Below are positions 48,553 to 57,360 of a stretch of DNA of 64,000 bases, piece after piece (the stretch's first letter is position 1; each line of letters opens with the position of its first letter). The notes under the pieces are model-generated. The model saw only the letters and a program-made list of their open reading frames with translations. It was not told where the DNA came from and made no database searches. A program made the position numbers and the translations under genes. The DNA is from Daphnia carinata (Eukaryota; Arthropoda; Branchiopoda; Diplostraca; Daphniidae). Where the stretch lies: positions 5,764,971 through 5,828,970 of the forward strand of contig NC_081333.1 of NCBI RefSeq assembly GCF_022539665.2, given 5' to 3'.

Positions 48553-50623
48553 ATGACTGCGCTTACTAAAAAGAAAGCTGAATGGAAATGGGGAGAGTCA
48601 GAAAGGGACGCCTTTAATTGTATAAAGAACTGTCTCATCACTAGACCTATCCTGAGTTATCCGGATTTTTCTCGAGACTTTATCATTTACACGGATGCAT
48701 CAGGTTATGGGATAGGAGCAGTCTTGGCACAAGTACAATCTCTACCTCAATCAGCGGATTCAGGTGAGACTACCGAACCAGTTCTCAGTGAATCAGACGG
48801 CACAGAAGTCGCCATTGCATACAGTTCCAAACATCTGAATGACCGCGAAGCCAAGTGGTCCACCATAGAGAAGGAAGCTTATGCGATCGTTCATGCAATC
48901 GACGTTTTCCGAACCTACCTATACGGACGTAAATTTACAGTATACATCGACCATCCACCCTTAGAATGGTTAATGAGTAAGACAGAACCAGCAGGACGAC
49001 TAGCTAGATGGGCACTCAAAATCCAAGAATATGACATCGTAATTGGGTATCGACCAGGTAAATCGCACCAAAATGCGGATACTCTAAGTCACACTCCGGT
49101 AGGAACTATAGCTAGTATAGACACAAGAGAGATTAAACACGAAATTAAGCAGGAAGAGAGCGAATGGGTTCGATTACAGCATAACGATGACTATTGCAAA
49201 AGAATTATAGAGAATTTGATCAATGTAAAGAAACAGAGAAGCAGAAAGACAGAGGATATAAATGGATGTAAGACAAATGAGAAAGGTGAATTAATAGACA
49301 AATATGGAAGATTAGTGGTACCAGGAAGTAAAATAAAAGAAATAATGGAAGAAAATCATGTTCACATGCTAGCAGGACACTTAGAAATTACGAAAACTTA
49401 AGCGAGACTACAAAGACAATATTCTTGGCCAAATATGAAAACAGACGTTACGACACACGTTAACAGTTGCTTAAGATGTGCAAGGCGTAAAGCCTTCGGC
49501 ACAACGATAGCACCATTGCAACCTCTGCCACCAGTTGACAGAGTATGGCAACGCATTGCAATGGATATCGTAGGACCAATTCAAGAAAGTACGAAGGGAT
49601 ATAAGTATATTCTAGTTATATCTGATTATGCCAGTCGTTTCTTTTTTGCATTTCCAATGAAAAACCAAACAGCCCAAACAATCACATCCATTATGGTAAA
49701 TAATGTGATAACGAAATATGGGGCACCAGAGATTGTGCTAACCGACCAAGGAACGAATTTCCTTTCGAGTCTTGTTCAAGAGATGTGTAAGCTCTTTAAA
49801 ATCAAGCAGATGAGATCTACCGCCTACCACCCGCAAACCGACGGACTAGTAGAAAGATTCAACAGAACGCTGTGCGATATGCTAGCTTGATACGTAGTAG
49901 ATGAACCAGAAGAGTGGGACAAATACCTACCATTTGTTACCTTAGCGTACAACACATCACAGCAAGCTACGCTGAAGGACACCCCATTTTACCTTTTCTT
50001 CGGAAGAGAACCAATTCTACCTAACGACATAAAAATAAATCGGTACTTCGAGCACGACGAAGGCAGTAGAGAATTATACTACCAAAAATGGAGAAACGCT
50101 CAAGATCTCGCAAGAAGTCACCTCTTCAAAGCACAAACTAAACAGAAAGGATACTACGATGAAAGAGCAAAAGGAATTAAGTATAAAACTGGTGACTTAG
50201 TAATGCTAAAAGCACCACCATCAGCAGGTAAATTCATTAACAGATGGAACGGACCGTTCCGAATCATACGAAACTTCTCAGACATAAATTACGAAGTCGA
50301 AAACATTAATAACAAAAAACAAAAAAGCAACCGTTCACTCTAATCGCCTGAAACTCTATACCCCACGAGAAAGTGTACCTAACACCACAGACATACTAAA
50401 TCCAAACGTGAAAATCGAAAGTAAAATCAAAAGAGGTCCTGGAAGACCACGTAAAAATGTAACAACAGAGACTGGCCCCTTAAATTTGAATAGTGAAACG
50501 AACCCCACGAATCCTTTACCCCTGATCATAGACCAAAGGTTGTCCTATGCCGAACCAAGCACCCCAACCAATTCGAGAAATGCCCGCTATAATCTTAGGA
50601 AAAGAACTATTAAGCAAAACTAA
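48553..50623 (+). pseudogene. pol: Gypsy-type pol fragment: RNase H, integrase, AT-hook tail
   Basis: It starts inside the RT/RNase H connection (ATG at 48553 is not a natural start). RNase H: YTDASGYGIGAVLAQ, YSSKHLNDREAKWSTIEKEA, and the end of the domain at NADTLSHTP. Integrase: HHCC motif (NHVHMLAGHLE ... CLRCARR), DDE triad in AMDIVGPI, LTDQGTNFL and DGLVERFN, then the GPY/F module (RWNGPFRII). The frame is broken by TAA at 49399-49401 and TGA at 49888-49890 (both replacing a codon in otherwise conserved stretches) and by a frame change in an A-rich stretch near 50320-50345. The last ~95 codons, in the new frame to TAA 50623, carry an AT-hook (KRGPGRPRKN, 50429-50458). Not functional as it stands. 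Confidence 0.88.
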
Positions 50624-50649
50624 AAAAAAAAAAACCTGTAGTAATAAAA

Positions 50650-50668
50650 ATTACTTTTTCTATAACAG
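50650..50668 (+). promoter_or_regulatory. Possible 3' splice site just before the envelope-like start codon
   Basis: A pyrimidine-rich stretch followed by AG, tactttttctataacag, ends directly at the ATG at 50669. Env of gypsy-type and true retroviruses is normally made from a spliced RNA, so an acceptor is expected here. The donor would be in the lost 5' region, so this cannot be tested in this copy. Confidence 0.35.
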
Positions 50669-51715
50669 ATGGAGATAACCCTACTAGTAATTTACGTGTT
50701 AGATACCCTTGAAACTTCCCAAACACTTTACGTGTCCGTATGCGATTGTAAGAATGTGAAAACAAGAGGCATACTGGATATAAGTTCACCCTATTATTGC
50801 GATAAGGAAAATGTCGAAACCAGACTACATTTCCCACGTTTCCCCACTAGTTATACCCTAATGACAAAACAAAAACCCATTAAAGCATGGAAGGGATGGA
50901 CTTGGACAAAAAAAATTACAGGATCCTTTTGGGTTGGATCATTCGATACCGTTTTCTTCCAAGAAACCAAACTGATTTCACCGTTAGAATGTTGGGAAAT
51001 GGTTAACGATAAAAAATGCGGAGGCAATGTAATGCAGGCCACTCCAACCTCATTAAGTTTCACTGCAACCCCTACAGGAGAGGGTGCGTGGTACGCAATA
51101 AAAGAATATCGTGCACTAAATTGCCTTGCAGAAGAGATAACCTTAAGACAAGAAACCCCTGAAAGCCCCATAGAAAGCCTCTTTGAATATTTAAATGCTA
51201 CCCAACAAGACGGCCAAATCATTCAAAACCATAATACAATAGTATGGGGAGATAAAACAAGTAATGTCTCAAATTCCCAAATAATCCTTAAAGGAGTAGG
51301 ATACCTAGAATTGACCCAGACCACAGAAATCGTAAATGCCAGTAGACTCTTAGATACCAGTAGACAAATTGAAATATCATTTTTTAATACCCCTGATAAT
51401 AATAATAAAGAACTAGCTCAACCCAGCTTTAAAGTAGTCGGCATCCCCCTAACCTTTTTGATATTCCCGGCCGATACAACAAGAGAATTATACAAAATAC
51501 ATAAAAACACCCTACCCTCTTGTAAAAATCAAACCAATATCGACTCATGGTCATGCAATGAATTTGCAGAACCGAGGAAAAGCAAAACAAAAAGATCCAT
51601 AAAGCAAGAAGTCGAATTCATTTTAAACGATCCACTCGCAGAAGCAGAATTGGGAAAACGACTCTACAGCATCTCTTATGCTTGGGGATGGATTCATTTT
51701 GACATCCAAAAATAA
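50669..51715 (+). pseudogene. env: Envelope-like glycoprotein, N-terminal part (chuvirus-type resemblance)
   Basis: 348 codons from an ATG 45 bases after the pol stop. The N-terminus has a moderately hydrophobic stretch (MEITLLVIYVLDTLE), possibly a signal peptide. The body is Cys- and Trp-rich with GSFWVGSFDTVFF, PLECWEMV, KKCGGNVM and ALNCLAEEI; to me this pattern resembles the ectodomain of glycoproteins from chuviruses and related negative-strand viruses, some of which were captured by insect retrotransposons. Three N-glycosylation sequons (NAT, NVS, NAS) are visible. A basic KTKR site near residues 306-309 could be a furin-type cleavage site. The frame ends early at TAA 51713-51715; related coding sequence goes on in another frame. 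Identification is by pattern only; an unrelated env type is possible. Confidence 0.55.
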
Positions 51716-52607
51716 CAAAGATAGAAGAAAACGGCGTAATACGCGAACAAGATTCAATCGTTTACATCAAGATAATGTACACCCAAAAACAAGTGACCAT
51801 TCATAACCAATTCGACATAGACGAAAAATTACCTTACGGAACAGACTTCGAGTACCTAATGGATCAAACCTTACGAATCAGAAGAACCACCACGTGTATA
51901 ACGACATCGGAGATAAACACCATCATTACGGGACAGTGTGGTGAACGGACGTCGCGCTGGATATTCGATACAAAAAACCACCAGCTAATATCAATGGAAA
52001 AACACCTATGCATCACATTACGAGATAACGAAGGAACGAAACGCTCTTTAATCTTGCAACAATGCAGCAGACCTGACGATGTAGACGACAACCAGCAATG
52101 GGTATTTGAAACACTGAATACAAACCCAGAAGTATTGGAAAATTTTCCGGAAACATCCATCGACGAGCTGGAGGAAATAAGACTAGAACAGAGAAGAGCA
52201 ATAAAGACAACCATTAATTCGCCGAACTTTGGAAGCTTAATTAAATTGAACCATGGACATGGAAACATCATATGGGATATGATCGGCTAGGGACTACTAA
52301 AAAACGGACGACCGCCAAATGAAAAATGCGTTACAAAAAAACCTACAACGGCACAAACACCATGATGACGCTGGAAGAATGTTACCCAGACTGGATCAGA
52401 TGTCAAAGAAGCCTACAAAAATTGCTAATTAGCAATGACCCATTGGTACAGACTCATACTACAGTAGCAAACTGCAGTAGGACAATGGAACGAGGTCAAG
52501 CGTTCGAATATTCAGCAGATTTCACAATCAGACCCTTTAATACCAACAACTGTATCAAGGCCAATACAACGATGCTAGTCTTACAGGAATGTTCAAATAC
52601 TAGCTGA
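51716..52607 (+). pseudogene. Envelope-like gene, section with ricin-B-like (beta-trefoil) lectin repeats
   Basis: Two open stretches continue the gene: to TAG 52288-52290, then after a frame change from about 52326 to TGA 52605-52607. The first has a repeat of the form C...C...RWIFD (residues ~41-65 counted from the Met at 51775) followed by CITL...LILQQCS...QQWVFE (~79-112). The QQW with spaced Cys residues is the hallmark of ricin-type beta-trefoil carbohydrate-binding repeats. A second, similar set (TNNCIK...LVLQEC, then VWGTFE just after the stop) follows. The module would bind sugars and so might serve receptor binding; this is a lectin fold, not evidence for a toxin. Frame breaks: near 51705, 52290-52325 and the TGA at 52605. 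Confidence 0.5.
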
Positions 52608-53287
52608 GTATGGGGAACATTCGAACACACCGGACAATTAATGGCAACGGATAGAACAGGATCACACTCACCTGCCTCAGACAGAAAATGTCTGACACTG
52701 AAAGTAGGAAAGTTAAGTCTAGGACATAAAAATCCCCACCAAATAAGAAACTTGCCAGCATCAGCTATCATAGCTTTATATACGCAACAATCGTTCGACG
52801 GGAAAGCTGTACCAACAATCCCACCGTTAAATAAACGTGAAAATATCAACTCAATTTTCAAAAACGAAACAAAAGAATCCTCTACAACACCAGAGAAATC
52901 AGTTGTCACATCAACCGCCAAACCAACTACGACAACAACGCATCGTCCTACAACATCTAAAACTACAACGACGATTAAACAAACAACGACTAGTAGACCA
53001 ATGTCAACAACAAACGACGAAACCAACAACAACGACAAAACCGACCACAATCACAAAAACAACAACAACGACAAAGCTAACGACGACGACATCCAGGCCC
53101 ACACCAACCAAGACGAAAACAACCGCGAAGGACAACCTTACCAACAGTAAAACCTACATTACCTTCAGCAACCACTCGAACGGTTACCGCAACAACATTC
53201 AGCACCACTACAACAAAAAATACTACCCCAAGGCCAATCGAAGAAATCCCAGAAACACCCACCCCACCAGCAGGAACAAAAAATTAT
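52608..53287 (+). pseudogene. Envelope-like gene, threonine-rich mucin-like section
   Basis: After the TGA at 52605 the same frame stays open to 53150: the end of the second lectin-like set (KCLTLKVGKLSLG), then a Thr-rich stretch from about 52880 (KPTTTTTHRPTTSKTTTT). From about 53015 the Thr-rich character switches to a different frame (KPTTTTKPTTITKTTTTTK), which shows a frameshift within the low-complexity region. Such Thr/Pro-rich segments are typically O-glycosylated stalks. The coding sequence is interrupted at 53288 by the foldback element. Confidence 0.5.
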
Positions 53288-54135
53288 TAGGACTGAAAAT
53301 TTCCAGTCCTAATTCTACCGGAGAAATAGGACTGACTTTTAAAAACTTTTAGGACAGTCCTATTTCTCCATGGCATCAGTCCTATTTCTCCTCGGCATCA
53401 GTCCTATTTCTCCTCAGAAGTAATCCTATTTCATTTACCTTGTTCAAAGGAGAACGATGAGCCTCCAATCCGGTAGGCAATGTATTGCGTAAGAGTGCCG
53501 GCTTATATCCATTTCCCTTTTTAAAAAACCGAGTAAAAACCGAGTCGCAAAGTTTTTATCTCTTATCCTATTTTTATTTGAATTGCTGGGGAACATAAAT
53601 TATTTCCAATCTAATAGAGTTCATTTAATAAAATACTATTAGAGCAAAATCAGAATATGTAAGAGCTGTATATAACGATAGATGTATGAAATAGTAAAAC
53701 ATTAGTTCAATTGGAAAAGTTGGTTATGACCACATAATGTGCAATATAAGTAATAAATATTTCTGTAGTATGTCTAATAGTATTTTGTTAAATGAACTCT
53801 ATTAAATACAATATAGTTCATGTTCTCCTGTAATTTAAATTAAAATAGGATAAGAAAAAAAGTTTTGTAAACCATTTATCTAATGAGTTAACAACATCGG
53901 TTTTTTAAAAAGGGAAATGGATATAAGCCGGCGCTCTTAAGCAATACATTGCCTTACCGTTATGGAGGCTCATCGTTCCCATTGGAACAAGATAAATGAA
54001 ATAGGACTATTTCTGAGGAGAAATAGGACTGATGCCGAGGAGAAATAGGACTGTCATAAAAGTTTTTAAAAGTCAGTCCTATTTCTCCCAGTCCTATTTC
54101 TCCGGTAGAAATAGGACTGGAAATTTTCAGTCCTA
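53288..54135. mobile_element. Foldback element inserted in the envelope-like gene
   Basis: 848 bp that are almost one large inverted repeat. The ends read TAGGACTGAAAATTTCC (left) and its complement (right, ending 54135), and the arms match over roughly 270 bp (for example gatgagcctccaatccggta versus its counterpart near 53960). The inner part is also self-complementary (ctaatagagttcatttaa near 53615 against its complement near 53790), so arms reach nearly 400 bp with a loop around 53660-53760. Near each end a 22-base unit (cagtcctatttctcctcggc plus at) is repeated about three times. No transposase; the TIR-plus-subterminal-tandem layout is that of foldback elements. Target duplication is unclear (att on both sides at most). 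Confidence 0.8.
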
Positions 54136-54891
54136 TTTCACCGGCTACCAGAAGCAAAACCAGAATTACTGGTATCCACAAATGAACAAAACGACCAGCT
54201 GAAGTACGAGATTAGTAAAATGCATGAGCAATATAAAATAGTTATAGAGACGGAACACGAAAATAAGTTGGCAAAAGAAATTAGAGACGTATATTGCCAA
54301 ATAACAAAGATTTAAAGAACGCAAGCAATTATCTTAGCCCAAACGAATGGCTTACTAGCAGCAGCTGCCATAGGCATACCTACCTGTTCAAGACTTTATG
54401 GCTTTGGACAAGCCATGACGCTACTGCAGTGTGAGCAAAAAAGGATTTTACTTACGGCAAAAGAAACAAAATGCGACTTTCAACCGTTCTTCAAGTATGG
54501 GGAATTGAACTGTACCATTCGAAAAGATGGGTGGTCCATTCACCTATATTCGGATTGGTTTTGGAAGACACAACTAGTAAATATTAATGGGTACCCACAT
54601 TCATGGGAACATAAGGATGCCAATGGTGATTGGGTAAAACAAAAAGCAACGATCCACACCCCGAATCTGGATCTAATCGCGGAATTTGATGAGCTGCATT
54701 TAAACAATTTTGATTACACACTCAAAAGCCACCCAGCCCATAACGCTATGGAGATGGAACAGTTGAATATACTAAATGACTTAGTTGGGAAACTACAAGA
54801 GGGAGAAGCAAGATCACTGTCAGATATTGTAGAATCTGAAGCGGAAAAAAAAACAAAATGGGACACATGTTCTCTTGGTTCGACACTGTAA
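54136..54891 (+). pseudogene. env: Envelope-like gene, membrane-proximal (fusion-subunit-like) part
   Basis: The coding sequence resumes right of the foldback element in one frame to TAA 54889-54891, with one TAA at 54313-54315. It includes ENKLAKEIRDVYCQITKI, then AIILAQTNGLLAAAAIGIP and TCSRLYGFGQAMTLLQCEQK, a pattern I associate with the C-terminal ectodomain of chuvirus-like glycoproteins, and further on YSDWFWKTQLVNINGYPHSW and an acidic helical segment (QEGEARSLSDIVESEAEKK). An A9 run at 54845-54853 and another short A run near 54890 are probable sites of frame loss, since plausible sequence shifts between frames there. Confidence 0.5.
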
Positions 54892-55201
54892 AATCCTAGG
54901 ACTAACATCAATTCGATTTATATTATTCCTAATATGTATTCGAGCGTTTATCGCCTGCAACCCGTGTCCCAGATTAATAAAAAAGATTAATTCAAGAAAA
55001 TCAGCCGCGGAGGAAAAGACATCGCCTAGTCCTAGCGCACCAGAAAAAGAAAACATCTACTCGACGGAAGAATCTAGCTTGGAAAACGGCAGACAACAGA
55101 CCTGCACGGGTAACCATACGACATGCTCATATGTTGTTGGGCACGGTATGGTGTGGGAAAACTTGTGCAAATGCACAGGGGAGCTCAGACATAGGGATTA
55201 A
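54892..55201 (+). pseudogene. Envelope-like gene, transmembrane and cytoplasmic tail part
   Basis: In a different frame from the preceding part, an open stretch to TAA 55199-55201 begins with a hydrophobic segment of about 20 residues ending IRAFIACNPCPRL, suited to be a membrane anchor with possible palmitoylated cysteines. It is followed by a polar Ser/Glu/Lys-rich tail. Position and character fit the end of an envelope gene. There is no ATG at its head, so it makes sense only as a frameshifted continuation. Confidence 0.45.
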
Positions 55202-55240
55202 AAAAAAAAAAAAAAAAAAAAAAATAATAATAATAATAAC
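55199..55240. repeat. A-run and AAT microsatellite
   Basis: A run of more than 20 adenines followed by several ATA/AAT units, directly after the end of the envelope-like frame. From here to about 55330 the sequence is A-rich, with a further A9-T7 stretch at 55302-55320. It resembles an old poly(A) or simple-repeat expansion between two genes of the element. Confidence 0.8.
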
Positions 55241-55556
55241 GAAAAAAATCTAATAAATCAAAAACACAACACACCAAAAAAAAGTACATAAACATATATT
55301 TAAAAAAAAAAAATTTTTTTAGAAATAAAATAAATAAAGTCTGTAGTAGGATAGTACGCTCTAATATACATCTAATATGATACCCAATTTAAACACAAAA
55401 GATGACCCAGATAAAAGGCTGAGCTAATGACGAAATAAGCCGACAAACCTATGGGCACTATAAAGGATGATGTGAAGTGACACCATCTTCAGTTTGAAAT
55501 CAAACCTTAAGAGAAGCACTCTACACCTCGACCAACCACTGTATCCAAAGTTAAAG

Positions 55557-55826
55557 ATGTCTTCCACCAACAACCTAGAAATGAATACAATCAAGGAAGA
55601 ACGACCGAGCTGGATCGAAGATCTAGTAAACGACTGGATGGAAGCCGAAGAAACTCCGAAAACAGTAAAGATCGAGCACGAAACAGAACCTGAAATAGGG
55701 CTCGAAATTGGAATAGTGAAACACGAAATAGAAGAGAACGGTAACGACGATAGAGATTGGCTGAAGAAAATGATTGAGCAAATCGAGAACCCGAAAATAC
55801 TGCAGACAGCGCCGCAACAACAATAG
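55557..55826 (+). pseudogene. Accessory gene, acidic N-terminal part
   Basis: 89 codons from ATG 55557 to TAG 55824-55826. Strongly acidic and helical, with no Cys: PSWIEDLVNDWMEAEE and NDDRDWLKKMIEQIENP. It lies between the envelope-like gene and the 3' LTR, where retroelements may carry accessory genes. The acidic character continues in another frame after the stop, so it is probably the front of the same gene as the ankyrin part (55838-56741). Not recognised as a family of its own. Confidence 0.45.
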
Positions 55827-55837
55827 CACTGACGAAC

Positions 55838-56404
55838 GTGCACCGCAACCACGAAGAAAGCCAGTCAAGTTACAGTCACCGTGAGGATGAATCACAACAC
55901 GAAAACACAAGTGAAGGCGAAGAATCTACGGCTAGCGTGTACGACGATGGACACTACACCACGACAAAGGGAAACACTGACAGTGACAATGAAGACGTGT
56001 ACTATACGTTAGGAAGTCTTGGGAGTATTTCCAACACTGAGCCATACGAGTATGACGATGAAGTAAGTGTGTTTCAAAGTGACGACGATCGGAGCGAAAC
56101 TGAATACAGAAGTGACAAATACGACCCACCCGCAGGCGACGAAAAAAGAGGACTCCATCACGCCCCAGAAGCGCATATCACTATCAGCTGCGGTAACTAC
56201 ATGCTGAAAACAATCCCTTCGTTAGCCGCGGGGGAGGCAGCCAGTATACGCATCGAAAGGATGGCTACTATAGCAGCCGAGGAAGGCCAGCTTATCTTAG
56301 AAATAATGAACGCCCCCCGAAACACATTAAGAAAATTTCTGAAAAGAAATGAAGAAGAGGGAACATGGAGAAACCGTTCTGCACTACACAGCAAGATTCG
56401 ATAA
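55838..56404 (+). pseudogene. Accessory gene, Ser/Asp/Glu-rich middle part
   Basis: 189 codons open in a second frame to TAA 56402-56404, without a natural ATG at its start. The first ~110 residues are highly acidic and Ser/Tyr-rich (EDESQHENTSEGEE, TDSDNEDVYYTLGSLG, FQSDDDRSETEYRSD), like a disordered regulatory region with many potential phosphorylation sites. A more ordered segment follows: APEAHITISCGNYML, MATIAAEEGQLILE and MNAPRNTLRKFLKRN, the last of which looks like the lead-in helix of ankyrin repeats. The sequence after about 56350 makes more sense in the frame of the next entry. Confidence 0.5.
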
Positions 56405-56741
56405 CAAAAAAGAGTACGTCAACAGTGCATACCTGCACGGAGTAAACATCAACCAAAAATCCTTGACGCGCCGCGAAACGGCCCTTATTGTAGCCGTACG
56501 ATACGGAAACCCTGAAATCGTGGAAGTACTGTTAAGAAACGGGGAAAAATACGACGAACCAGACGGCCTAGGAAATTACGCCACTGATTACATCGGCGAA
56601 AACGAAGAAATAGCGAAAGTATTCCTTAACAGAAACATAACTCCGAAAAGAAAAGGCCAGAAAACGCTGATAATACACTACGACCGAGAAAGGAGATGCA
56701 AGAGGAGGAGAGGATCCAGTTCAGCATCGGAAGAAGATTAA
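56349..56741 (+). pseudogene. Accessory gene, ankyrin-repeat domain and basic tail
   Basis: 130 codons to TAA 56739-56741. Three ankyrin-like units can be seen: GETVLHYTARFDNKKEYVNS (first), RETALIVAVRYGNPEIVEVL with LRNGEKYDEPD (the best match to the ankyrin consensus T-A-L-x-x-A-x-x-x-G-x-x-x-I-V-x-x-L-L), and GNYATDYIGENEEIAKVFLN (third, shorter). The protein ends with a basic then acidic tail (RERRCKRRRGSSSASEED), a plausible nuclear localisation signal. Ankyrin repeats bind other proteins. Some insect viruses use short ankyrin proteins to block NF-kappaB signalling, which makes an immune role conceivable here but unproven. Frame breaks upstream make this copy a pseudogene. Confidence 0.6.
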
Positions 56742-56981
56742 CCACAGGAATCGCCGTTTCCCACCAAGTAGAACTCAGAATACAATTTTTAAATAAATAA
56801 AAATAATAAAACAAGCTAGATATTTTCAAATGTTTGGGAGACTTAGCCTCAAGCAAATATGTAACCAAAGTAAGCATCTTCGTATAAACAATATTGAAAT
56901 GTCTAGCCTTCATTTGTAGGCCTTAAGGCATAAATAATATCTAGCATGAAGTATGAAGTTGGAGGACCAACTCTTATCGAT
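56742..56981 (+). other. 3' noncoding region of the env-bearing element
   Basis: About 240 bases between the ankyrin gene and the purine tract, AT-rich, with an aataaataaaa-type stretch near 56790. No coding potential. Confidence 0.6.
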
Positions 56982-56995
56982 AAAGGGGGAAGGAA
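56982..56995 (+). promoter_or_regulatory. Polypurine tract
   Basis: AAAGGGGGAAGGAA directly precedes the LTR start TGTAATGATCC at 56996, as expected for the primer of plus-strand DNA synthesis in an LTR retroelement. Confidence 0.85.
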
Positions 56996-57360
56996 TGTAA
57001 TGATCCAATATATACTTTTATGTACACTAGGCGGTAGCCTATACTATCCCTGAAGTAGGTGCGACGCGTAGTGTACGTACTACGTAATCACCTACTGAAT
57101 GGGAGCCGCTCCAAGTATGCTTAGTGCTATACCCCTGTAGCTTGGAACTACGGAAGGCGCGTGGTGTATAACCATCGCGCCACGACCTTGTCATGCTCCC
57201 GCCGTCTAAGCGTAATGCTAATTATCACCATGACGTGCGCTACTGTAGCCCCTTGCTGGTATATAAACCTGTGCTTTTTCAATCATAAGTCGGAGTTGCC
57301 TTTGCTCTGTCATCTTGTAAACTTGTACTAGGGATAATAAACGGATATAAGAACCTTACA
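56996..57360 (+). repeat. 3' LTR of the env-bearing element
   Basis: 365 bp, TGTAATGATCC...AAGAACCTTACA, with TGTAA/TTACA inverted ends. TATA box tatataaa at 57260-57267 and polyadenylation signal AATAAA at 57336-57341, so U3, R and U5 can be placed roughly. Satellite starts at 57361 (aaatgtacgtg). The matching 5' LTR is missing. Confidence 0.88.

Larger units (their letters stand above)
48543..57360 (+). mobile_element. 5'-truncated gypsy-type element with pol, envelope-like and ankyrin accessory genes
   Basis: The remains of a retrovirus-like element: the 3' part of pol (RNase H, integrase), an envelope-like glycoprotein gene, an accessory ankyrin-repeat gene, a purine tract and a 3' LTR (56996-57360) that abuts satellite at 57361. 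The 5' LTR, gag, protease and most of RT are missing; the breakpoint is at about 48543, next to the MITE-like element. Pol, env and the accessory gene all contain stops and frame changes, and an 848-bp foldback element sits in env. This is an old, inactive copy. The envelope-like gene places it among env-carrying gypsy elements, which in insects can in some cases be infectious; nothing here shows that for this family. Confidence 0.85.

Noticed and set aside
51775-52290. Lectin repeats as evidence for a ricin-type toxin gene
   Set aside because: Only carbohydrate-binding repeats are visible; there is no ribosome-inactivating A-chain domain, and the repeats are within an envelope-like gene.
57000-57360. 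A tRNA or other small RNA gene in the GC-richer stretch before the satellite
   Set aside because: The segment is fully explained as an LTR with purine tract, TATA box, polyadenylation signal and inverted ends; no cloverleaf or A/B box arrangement was found.
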